From: Gemmatimonadales bacterium
GTDB lineage: Bacteria > Gemmatimonadota > Gemmatimonadetes > Gemmatimonadales > GWC2-71-9
Reading direction: 5' to 3'
NCBI GenBank assembly: GCA_025929805.1
Contig: JAICPP010000041.1
Span: 1-17,572 of the forward strand
DNA: 17,572 nt
In this document: piece after piece, positions 1 through 6,300 of the stretch
Layout: the number at the start of each line of letters is the position of its first letter
Position numbering within the stretch: the stretch's first letter is position 1
Notes under the pieces: model-generated
Databases searched by the model: none
Seen by the model: only the letters and a program-made list of their open reading frames with translations
Told to the model about the DNA's origin: nothing
Made by a program: the position numbers and the translations under genes

Positions 1-1226
1 GGGGGCTCCTCGAAGGAGGAGAGCTCGGACGTTTCGATTTCCGCCCGTAAGTTTCGACTAACCGGGTAAAGCACCCGCCGGACCAGCCGCTCAGCCATCT
101 GCCTGACCACCTGCCGCTGAGACTCCGATAGGGTCTCCAGCTGAGCCAGAGCCCAGGCGGACTCTTGCTCAGCCAGCTCATGGCTGAGCCGATGCAACTC
201 CGCGAGTCGGGGAGCGGCTACCTGGCCCCGGAGACTCAGACCCAGCCGAATCAGCTCGTCTTCGATGACCGCTTCGGCCTCTGCCAGCGCCGCGGACGGA
301 GTGCCGGCGGCCGGACAACACAGCCGCTCCAGATCGTCGAGGTCGATCAGCCGGATACCGGGAATACTTCGAGACGAGGGTTCGACGTTTCTGGGTACCG
401 CCAGATCCATGACGATGAGCTCTCGTCCGTCCCTCCCGCCTGCGGCGTGGAGTAGCTGCGTCCTGCTCACGACCGGCCGGATCGAAGCAGTGGCCACCAG
501 CACCAGGTCGGCGCTCTTGAGCCAGGCTTCCAGCTCGTCCAGACCTCCGACGCCGGCTGACCACGCGTCGGCAAGCACTCGTGCCCTTTCCGGGTGTCGG
601 TTCAGCAGAGTCACCATGGAAGCGCTCCGCTGATGCAATGCCCGCAGGACACCCTCGGCCGCCTCGCCTGCGCCCAGCACGAGGACCTGCCGGGCGCGTA
701 GGCCATCTTGCAGCTGAAAGGCCAGATCAACTGCCGCGGAGCTGACCGATGCTGGATGCCTGCCCAGAAGCGTCTCTCTCCGGATCCGTCTGCCGGTGGT
801 GAGGGCGGCAGAAAAGATCAGATCCATTACTCGGTTCGTGGTTCCCGCAGCCCGGGCCATATCGTAGGCCCGGCGTACCTGGCCGAGAATTTCCGTCTCG
901 CCGAGTATTTGGGAGTCCATGCCTGCACTGACCAGCAGGAGGTGGCGTACTGCCGCCATCCCCTCGTAGCGCGTCAGCTGAGTGACGGAAGATGCTCCTC
1001 GAGCTCGCGCCAGGTCCTGAAACCAGGCCTCGCCATCTTCAGGGCCACACCAGTAGAGCTCGCAGCGATTACAGGTCGATAGGAGGAGGCCAGACCGGCC
1101 AGCCGCATGGAACTGCTCGAGTAGCGATGCGATCTCGGAGGGAGTAAACGCAAACCGCTCCCGTTCTTCTACTGGAACGGTATGGTGGCTTACTCCAACG
1201 ACATGAAAAGAGAGGTTTTGCCGCAC
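1..1226 (-). CDS. hemA: Glutamyl-tRNA reductase (HemA), 3' end cut off by the window
   Basis: Reduces glutamyl-tRNA(Glu) with NADPH to glutamate-1-semialdehyde, the first committed step of C5-pathway tetrapyrrole (heme) synthesis in the cytoplasm. About 408 codons are present, close to the usual length of roughly 420, so only the extreme C-terminus is missing. The N-terminus reads VVGVSHHTVPVEERERFAF. The catalytic-cysteine motif is STCNRCELY (Cys near residue 52; the family usually has Thr where this has the second Cys). GMDSQILGETEILGQV, SVSSAAVDLA and the nucleotide-binding stretch VLVLGAGEAAEG (Rossmann domain) follow, then a helical dimerisation region. The start is GTG: an in-frame TAG lies two codons upstream and no other start codon precedes the GVSHH motif. 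I see no strong Shine-Dalgarno sequence. It lies downstream of the small heat-shock gene, behind a probable terminator. The function is near certain; the start is well constrained. Confidence 0.95.
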   Translation of the reverse strand, partial: MRQNLSFHVVGVSHHTVPVEERERFAFTPSEIASLLEQFHAAGRSGLLLSTCNRCELYWCGPEDGEAWFQDLARARGASSVTQLTRYEGMAAVRHLLLVSAGMDSQILGETEILGQVRRAYDMARAAGTTNRVMDLIFSAALTTGRRIRRETLLGRHPASVSSAAVDLAFQLQDGLRARQVLVLGAGEAAEGVLRALHQRSASMVTLLNRHPERARVLADAWSAGVGGLDELEAWLKSADLVLVATASIRPVVSRTQLLHAAGGRDGRELIVMDLAVPRNVEPSSRSIPGIRLIDLDDLERLCCPAAGTPSAALAEAEAVIEDELIRLGLSLRGQVAAPRLAELHRLSHELAEQESAWALAQLETLSESQRQVVRQMAERLVRRVLYPVSRNLRAEIETSELSSFEEP

Positions 1227-1308
1227 TGCCTACGGTAGGATGGGATGGGGAGGCTCACAATCCGCGCCTCACCGGAGGTGGGATCCGTAACAATACTGGC
1301 ACACCAAA

Positions 1309-1336
1309 CCCCCTGGTCGGGCTACCGGCCAGGGGG
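1309..1336 (-). terminator. Probable intrinsic terminator after the small heat-shock gene
   Basis: A 12-base inverted repeat (CCCCCTGGCCGG, loop TAGC, CCGACCAGGGGG when read on the minus strand, with one C-A mismatch) lies about 20 bases past the hsp20 stop codon. It is followed on the minus strand by TTTGG, so the U-tract is short. Position and stem strength suit a terminator separating hsp20 from hemA. The weak U-tract leaves partial read-through possible. Confidence 0.6.
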
Positions 1337-1355
1337 CGATAGGGCATTCAGGCTC

Positions 1356-1937
1356 TTACCGCTGGCTCTTGGCTGCGGAGCCTGCCTCCTCAGGATCCTT
1401 GGAGCCGTCCCGAGGTCCTGCTTTCTGGGAGCTTCCGCCACTCACTCGCTGCGACTGGGATCCGGTGCGGACTTGAGTGGAGCCGGAGGCCGAGGTATTG
1501 ACCCGAATCTCCCGAGGACGTGCCCGTTCGGCTTTCGGGATCCTCACCAGGAGAACTCCATTCTCGAACCGCGCCTCGATCTTGTCAGGATCAACTGTAT
1601 TCGGCAGAACGAAGGTACGCTCGAACACCCCATATACGCGTTCGAAGCGATGGACCCGCTCGTTGTTCTCGTCGATCTGCTGCCGCTTTTCACCCCTGAT
1701 GGTCAGCGTGTTGTTCTCCAACGAAAGCCGGACGTCGTCGGACTCCACGCCGGGAAGCTCCATGCTGATCTGAAGCGCATTTTCATCCTCGCTCACGTCG
1801 GTCGGAGCGAAGAGGGTAGACGTAATTACGTTGCCCTGCTCGGGGAAAGCTGCCCCGGCGAACGCCTCGTCCAGAATACGGTTCAGGCGCTGCAGGCCGA
1901 AGAAGCCTGCCGGGTCGCGATAGCGAGAGATTGCCAT
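1356..1937 (-). CDS. Small heat-shock protein, Hsp20/alpha-crystallin family
   Basis: ATP-independent cytoplasmic holdase that binds unfolding proteins and forms large oligomers. It has 193 residues. A short N-terminal arm (1-42, with GFFGLQRLNRILDEAF) precedes the alpha-crystallin domain (about 43-137), which contains ISMELPGVESDDVRLSLENNTLTIRGEK and ends in the family signature FENGVLLVRIPKAE. An IxV motif (IRV, 144-146), which docks on neighbouring subunits, follows. The last 47 residues (Ser/Gly/Gln/Lys-rich, no hydrophobic core) form a tail longer than is common, since most bacterial members end soon after the IxI/V motif. The start is well supported by AGGAGG about 5 bases upstream of ATG. 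An inverted repeat in the 5' region (1980-2009) may be regulatory; I did not find a CIRCE element. Confidence 0.95.
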   Translation of the reverse strand: MAISRYRDPAGFFGLQRLNRILDEAFAGAAFPEQGNVITSTLFAPTDVSEDENALQISMELPGVESDDVRLSLENNTLTIRGEKRQQIDENNERVHRFERVYGVFERTFVLPNTVDPDKIEARFENGVLLVRIPKAERARPREIRVNTSASGSTQVRTGSQSQRVSGGSSQKAGPRDGSKDPEEAGSAAKSQR

Positions 1938-1979
1938 AGGTTCCTCCTGTAGCGTCTGTCTACTGAGCCCTTAGTGACC

Positions 1980-2009
1980 GCGCCAAGCCTTAGCCAGGGC
2001 TATTGGCGC
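1980..2009 (-). promoter_or_regulatory. Inverted repeat in the hsp20 upstream region
   Basis: Perfect 7-base arms GCGCCAA and TTGGCGC are separated by 16 bases, inside which a second short inverted repeat (TAGC-CAGG-GCTA on the plus strand) is nested. The element lies about 43-72 bases upstream of the hsp20 ATG. It could be a protein-binding operator or an RNA hairpin in the leader. It does not match the CIRCE sequence, and I could not see an AGGAGG-pairing thermometer arm. The remainder of the 230-base gap between hsp20 and the lipoprotein gene shows only a small hairpin at 2101-2115. Confidence 0.4.
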
Positions 2010-2167
2010 CGTGCTCACCCCGCAAAGCAGCAGCCGTGCCAGCTGTAGAGGCCACAGTTCGGCCAAAATGACGCACCCTCAGTAGTGATGGCAGACATGG
2101 TGCCCGAGCGGGGCAGTTGCCAAGGCGGGGGGAATGCACCTCTGTCCAACATAGTAGGGCAATTCAG

Positions 2168-2644
2168 CTACTGCGGGGTAGCCGCCTTTCTCATGGTTTG
2201 CTGATAGAGACGGATCAAGCGCTGCATCCGATCCACGTGCTGAGGCAGCTTCGAACCATCCAGGCTGCTCGAAGTACCCGCTCCTCCCCCCAGGTCACTC
2301 AGCACCGAATCACCCAGCTCTTTGAAGTTCCCCGAATCGGCATAACCGGCCCGGTACAGGTCGGCGATCATGGCGTTGACCAGGTCGCCCGCCATGTTTT
2401 TGTAAGCCGTAAGGTTGTCTGGGTTGGGTGGCTGGGTTCCGTTGGCCATCAGCGTGAGCTGGTTTTGAGTAGCAGGTATAAGTCGCGGGGCCTCCAACTC
2501 CGACCCGCTGTTGGTGCCGGCCACCCCGTCCTCTCGCGCGCTGCTTTCGGCGTCGGAGGTGTATGCCGAGGCTGATGCATTGCCAGCCTTCTCACGACCG
2601 CAGGCGGCTGGAAGGGCTATCAGGAGAAGTAGAGCTGGTCTCAT
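2168..2644 (-). CDS. Small putative lipoprotein of unknown function
   Basis: I do not recognise the family. From the ATG at 2644 the protein has 158 residues: MRP, a run of Leu/Ile/Ala, then ALPAAC with Cys at residue 15. This is a lipobox-like site (Pro at -3 is unusual), and Gly at +2 suggests the outer membrane. A low-complexity Ser/Ala/Glu stretch (about 20-55) acts as a tether. A helical C-terminal part follows (about 75-158: NLTAYKNMAGDLVNAMIADLYRAGYADSG and HVDRMQRLIRLYQQTM). An upstream in-frame start 12 codons earlier is possible, but GGGAG lies 7 bases before the chosen ATG and only this start puts the hydrophobic segment at the N-terminus. It lies 104 bases after the kinase gene, with a 16-bp palindrome in the gap. 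Confidence 0.7.
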   Translation of the reverse strand: MRPALLLLIALPAACGREKAGNASASAYTSDAESSAREDGVAGTNSGSELEAPRLIPATQNQLTLMANGTQPPNPDNLTAYKNMAGDLVNAMIADLYRAGYADSGNFKELGDSVLSDLGGGAGTSSSLDGSKLPQHVDRMQRLIRLYQQTMRKAATPQ

Positions 2645-2712
2645 GGACACTCCCTGGTGGATGGAGGGGCGAAGGACCAATCAACCGAGTACGTCAATGC
2701 GGCTCAGTGTCC

Positions 2713-2728
2713 CTGGTCACGTGACCAG
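2713..2728. promoter_or_regulatory. Perfect 16-bp palindrome between kinase and lipoprotein genes
   Basis: CTGGTCACGTGACCAG is an exact palindrome in the 104-base gap between the kinase stop and the lipoprotein start, about 70 bases upstream of the lipoprotein ATG. A symmetrical site here suits a dimeric DNA-binding regulator. There is no following T-run on the minus strand, so it does not look like an intrinsic terminator. I see no convincing -35/-10 pair next to it. Confidence 0.45.
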
Positions 2729-2748
2729 CCCTCACCGCCGTGCCCGCA

Positions 2749-3831
2749 CTACCTTTTGAATAAGCGTCCCAGCACCCCCGTGTTCAGGGTGGCCTCGAAC
2801 GCATGTGCCAGCTCGGTCATTGACCCGTAGCGGTCGGCTGCGTTGACCGACAGAGCCTTACTGATGACCGCTTCCAGCTTTGCCGGGAGGTCAGCCCGGA
2901 GTTCCCGCAGCTGGAGCGGAGCGCCCCTCAGCCGGGCGATCATGGTCTCCTGGGCGCTCTTCCCGGTAAACGGTAGCTGCCCGGTGAACAGCTCAAACGC
3001 GAGCACCGCTAAGGCGTAGATGTCGCTCCGGCCATCGAGCGGCTTGCCCCTGATCTGTTCCGGACTCATGAACTCCGGCGTGCCGAGCACGATGCCAGTC
3101 GCGGTCAATTTGACGACGTCGGGGCCCGCCCGTCTTTCCTTGGCCAGGCCGAAATCCATTACCACTGCCCGCAAACCCGTTGGCATGGACGGATCCGGTA
3201 CCAGCATGATGTTCTCGGGTTTGAGATCTCGGTGGATGATCTGGAGGTCGTGGGCATGCCCCAGCCCGTGACACATCTGCACCAGCAGGGGAATGCCGTC
3301 GGCGAGAGGAAAGGGACCACGCCTGGTCTCGTACTCACTCAGCGGCTCCCCCTCCAGAAACGGCATTACCAGATAGAGAAGCCGATCGGGGGTCTCCCCC
3401 AGCCGAAGTATAGGGCAGACGTTCGGATGATTGAGCCGGGTGGCGATGGTAGCCTCCCGCCGCAGTCTCTCGACCGAAGCCGGGTCCCGAGACAGCCGCG
3501 GGATCAGGATCTTGACCGCCACCGGCCGGCCGGTATCCACCTCCTGCGCCTGGTAGACATAGGACATCCCGCCTTCGCCCAACTTCCGCGTGATGTGATA
3601 CCGCTTGTCGAGTACCTGGCCGGTGAGCGAGGCCAGGCTGGGGGGGACGTGATCGGGGAAGGTCGCCACGGGTGACGCATCCGCCGATTCGCGGGAGGAC
3701 GCGCGTCCGATTGCCGGTGACTGCTCTATCGGTTTGACATCGCTCTCAACCAGGAGCGATCCGTCCTTGACGCAGAACCGGGCGGGGGCCGCGTAGGTTG
3801 TTTGGCATCGCGGGCAACGCCGGTTACTCAA
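2749..3831 (-). CDS. Soluble serine/threonine protein kinase (Hanks type)
   Basis: Phosphorylates Ser/Thr on unknown cytoplasmic targets. It has 360 residues. A short N-terminal zinc-ribbon-like head (CPRC...FC, Cys 6, 9 and 20, with Asp where a fourth Cys would sit) precedes a linker (30-70) and a complete kinase domain (about 78-345). Visible catalytic elements are the Gly loop LGEGGMSYVY, the VAVK lysine (107), helix-C Glu (126), HRDLKPEN (200-207), DFG (226-228) and GTPEFMSPEQ. There is no transmembrane segment or extracellular sensor, unlike PknB-type kinases, and the protein ends about 10 residues after the domain. The start is TTG within TTGA, overlapping the cyclase stop codon. No other start lies between it and an in-frame stop nine codons upstream, and no strong Shine-Dalgarno is visible, so translational coupling to the cyclase gene is likely. 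Confidence 0.93.
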   Translation of the reverse strand: MSNRRCPRCQTTYAAPARFCVKDGSLLVESDVKPIEQSPAIGRASSRESADASPVATFPDHVPPSLASLTGQVLDKRYHITRKLGEGGMSYVYQAQEVDTGRPVAVKILIPRLSRDPASVERLRREATIATRLNHPNVCPILRLGETPDRLLYLVMPFLEGEPLSEYETRRGPFPLADGIPLLVQMCHGLGHAHDLQIIHRDLKPENIMLVPDPSMPTGLRAVVMDFGLAKERRAGPDVVKLTATGIVLGTPEFMSPEQIRGKPLDGRSDIYALAVLAFELFTGQLPFTGKSAQETMIARLRGAPLQLRELRADLPAKLEAVISKALSVNAADRYGSMTELAHAFEATLNTGVLGRLFKR

Positions 3832-5261
3832 TCGCGGAATCGATTCTTGCCTTCACTCTTCGCTCGGTACATGTGGGTATCGGCAAGCTTGAGGAGCGAG
3901 TCACCATCACTCACTCGCTCGTCCGGGTAGGAGGCGATACCGATGCTGATGGTGACTTTGACCGAGTTGCCGGACTCACCGAAGTCATGAGCGGACACCC
4001 GGCGCAAGATCCGTTCGGCGAAATTGCGCGACTCGGCGTTGGTTGTTTCGGGAAGGAGCACCACGAACTCCTCGCCACCATAGCGGGCTACTATGTCGAC
4101 CGAGCGCTGCTCCCGCTTCAGCAGATTGGCCAGCTGCTTGAGCACCCGGTCGCCCACCGGATGGCCATAATTGTCGTTGATCTGCTTGAAGTTGTCGATA
4201 TCCACCATCATGGCCGTGAGCATTGTGGCGTATCGCGCAGCCCGGTCCATCTCCTGCTCCAGCTTTTGCATCAACGCCCGGCGGTTAAAGCAGTTAGTCA
4301 GCGGGTCGGTTTCGGCCAAATGCCGCATCTGCTCCTGGCCGAGAACCGCATTCTCGAGATCGTAAGCCCGCTCCAGCGCGGCTACTGCGGCGTTGGTCAC
4401 CTCCTCGGCAAACTGGACATCGTGCTCATTGAGGGGCGGGTCTTCGCTGGTGGTGCGGAGGAAGAAGACGCCAACCGGTTGCTGCCGGAGTGAGAAGCGC
4501 AATGCCACGGCGGACCTGGTCTCGACTGCACGGCCCTGGGTCTCCCACTCATCCCGTACTCCCCGGTACAAGGGGTCCGTCTGGACGTCCCGTACCAGCA
4601 CCACCTCTCCGGTTTTCAATGCGTGGCGAATCTCGGGATAGCGCTTGAGGTCCACTTGAAGGTTGTGCAGCATGGGATTTTCGAAGGCGGCCACCACCGT
4701 TCCGGTCTGGTCATCGGGGCCGGCCATGATAATCGAGCACCGCGCGATGCTCAGGGCCTGCGCCACCCGACGCACCAGTATGCCGTAGATCTCCTCCGGC
4801 TTGAGAGAGGCAGTCACCTCCTGCATGATGTCCATCATCTCGGAACGGGACCGGGCCTCCGCGCGTGCCTGGTTCAGCTCTCTTCCAACCCGCAGATGCG
4901 CCTTGACCCGGGCCAGCAGCTCGCGCACTCGGAACGGCTTCGGAATGAAGTCGGCCGCACCGAGCCCCAACGATCTCACCGTAGCCTCCTCCGGTGGCAT
5001 GGACGAGATCATCAGCACCGGCAGATCCTTGAAGCGGGGATCGGCCTTCACCCGCTGGAGCAGCTGAAGCCCATCTACCTTCGGCATCATGATATCGAGC
5101 AAGAGCAGATCGAACTGTTCCGCCGTGAGATGCTCGAAGAGATGTTCTCCCCCCGGAGCGGTAAACACGTCGTAGCCGTTCTCCTTCAGTATCCAGGACA
5201 GCGTACGCGAAAGCGCTTGATCGTCGTCCGCAACCAGGATCTTCGGCGCTACAGTGGTCAT
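3828..5261 (-). CDS. Response regulator with GAF and GGDEF domains (diguanylate cyclase)
   Basis: Makes the second messenger cyclic di-GMP from two GTP under phosphorelay control. The 477 residues divide into a receiver domain (6-125: acidic pocket D12-D14, phospho-acceptor D56, conserved Lys108), a short helix with coiled-coil character, a GAF domain (about 140-300) that may bind a ligand, and a GGDEF domain (about 315-477). The active site is GGEEF (395-399), so the enzyme should be active. RSVD five residues before it is the RxxD inhibitory site for product feedback. The overall plan is PleD-like, with GAF replacing the second receiver. ATG overlaps the dehydratase stop (ATGA) and its own stop overlaps the kinase start. 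No partner histidine kinase is in the window. Confidence 0.95.
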   Translation of the reverse strand: MTTVAPKILVADDDQALSRTLSWILKENGYDVFTAPGGEHLFEHLTAEQFDLLLLDIMMPKVDGLQLLQRVKADPRFKDLPVLMISSMPPEEATVRSLGLGAADFIPKPFRVRELLARVKAHLRVGRELNQARAEARSRSEMMDIMQEVTASLKPEEIYGILVRRVAQALSIARCSIIMAGPDDQTGTVVAAFENPMLHNLQVDLKRYPEIRHALKTGEVVLVRDVQTDPLYRGVRDEWETQGRAVETRSAVALRFSLRQQPVGVFFLRTTSEDPPLNEHDVQFAEEVTNAAVAALERAYDLENAVLGQEQMRHLAETDPLTNCFNRRALMQKLEQEMDRAARYATMLTAMMVDIDNFKQINDNYGHPVGDRVLKQLANLLKREQRSVDIVARYGGEEFVVLLPETTNAESRNFAERILRRVSAHDFGESGNSVKVTISIGIASYPDERVSDGDSLLKLADTHMYRAKSEGKNRFRD

Positions 5262-6286
5262 GCAGCCGGACCCGAACGTGTAGGGGCTACCAGGCGCTCG
5301 AACAGGGCGGGATCGACGTTGCCGCCGCTCACCACCGCCACCGTGGGGCCGGTTGGTTGGATCCGCCGGCTCAGGAGTGCCGCGGTCGTAACGGCTCCCG
5401 AAGGCTCCACGATCAGCCCGGCTTCACTATAAAGGAAACGAAGGGCGGCCACGATCTCCTCTTCGCTGACCTGGACCGACTGGCGGACTACCCCGTACAA
5501 GATCCTGAACGGCAGCTCTCCAATGGAGAGGGGGAGCAGGCCGTCGGCCAGACTCTGGGTATCGTCGAGCGTTACGGGATGCCCCGCTTCCAGAGCACGG
5601 GCGAGTTTGGGAGCCCCCACGGGTTCAACCCCGATGACCTGAGTCTCGGGCTTGAGCGCGGCCACCGCCGACGCGATCCCGGCAATGAGTCCACCGCCAC
5701 CTACGGGTACCAGAATGGCTTCCACCCCCGGGTAGTCCTCGATGATCTCGAGGCCGCAGGTGCCCTGACCGGCTATGACATCGAGGCTCTCGAAGGGAGG
5801 CACCATGGTGAGGCCCTGCTCTTGCGCCAGCCGGTGGGCCTGCTCGTAGCGTTCCGCGGAGCTGTTGCCTGCGATCACCGCCTCACCACCCAACTTCCTG
5901 ACACCGGCAACCTTGATGGCCGGAGCGCGCTCGGGCATGACCACGACGGCTCGAATTCCGAGTCGCTGCGCGGCAAAGGCCACGGCCTGGCCATGATTAC
6001 CACTCGAGTAGGTGATGACCCCACGAGCGCGGCTTTGTGCGGGTATCCGGGAGATCGCGGTGTATGCGCCACGGATCTTGAAGGCACCGACTGGCTGCTG
6101 ATGCTCACACTTCAGGGCGATCGGAACCCCGGTGAGCCTTTCGAGCGCCGGCACCGGAAGCAGTGGGGTTCGGTGTGCAATTCCCTCGAGTCCAATGGCA
6201 GCGTCCCGCAGTGCGTCCAGCGGCACTGCAGGACCTCGCTCTGCCTGGACCCGAGGTCCGGCCCGGGGGTTGGCCGCGGCAGCCAT
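5258..6286 (-). CDS. Threonine/serine ammonia-lyase, short form without ACT domain
   Basis: PLP-dependent fold-type II enzyme that deaminates threonine to 2-oxobutanoate and ammonia (or serine to pyruvate). It has 342 residues. The PLP-binding lysine lies in GAFKIRGA (Lys70), the substrate loop is SSGNHGQ (94-100), and the phosphate-cradle glycine loop is VGGGGL (about 195-200). The protein ends soon after VAVVSGGNVDP with no C-terminal ACT domain, so isoleucine feedback as in biosynthetic IlvA is not expected. Catabolic TdcB-like lyase, serine dehydratase or serine/threonine racemase activity are all compatible, so I give no symbol. It begins 14 bases after gyrA; AAGGA in the gyrA stop region is the only Shine-Dalgarno candidate. 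The stop overlaps the cyclase start. Confidence 0.9.
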   Translation of the reverse strand: MAAAANPRAGPRVQAERGPAVPLDALRDAAIGLEGIAHRTPLLPVPALERLTGVPIALKCEHQQPVGAFKIRGAYTAISRIPAQSRARGVITYSSGNHGQAVAFAAQRLGIRAVVVMPERAPAIKVAGVRKLGGEAVIAGNSSAERYEQAHRLAQEQGLTMVPPFESLDVIAGQGTCGLEIIEDYPGVEAILVPVGGGGLIAGIASAVAALKPETQVIGVEPVGAPKLARALEAGHPVTLDDTQSLADGLLPLSIGELPFRILYGVVRQSVQVSEEEIVAALRFLYSEAGLIVEPSGAVTTAALLSRRIQPTGPTVAVVSGGNVDPALFERLVAPTRSGPAA

Positions 6287-6300
6287 CGATAATGATATCC

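Noticed and set aside
1245..1952. Plus-strand frame of 235 codons opposite the small heat-shock gene
   Set aside because: It is the antisense shadow of a clear Hsp20 gene and shows no recognisable protein features or ribosome site.
2020..2060. Sigma-54-like sequence (TGGCAC-N5-CTGC) upstream of hsp20 on the minus strand
   Set aside because: The -12 element is CTGC instead of TTGC, and no sigma-54 activator site or gene is seen nearby; a single degenerate match is weak.
2101..2115. Small hairpin (TGCCC/GGGCA) as a terminator for the lipoprotein gene
   Set aside because: The stem is only 5 bp, it lies more than 50 bases past the stop, and it has no T-run on the minus strand.
5357..6292. Plus-strand frame of 311 codons opposite the threonine dehydratase gene
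   Set aside because: It is antisense to an intact PLP enzyme gene, and the product has no domain or signal sequence.
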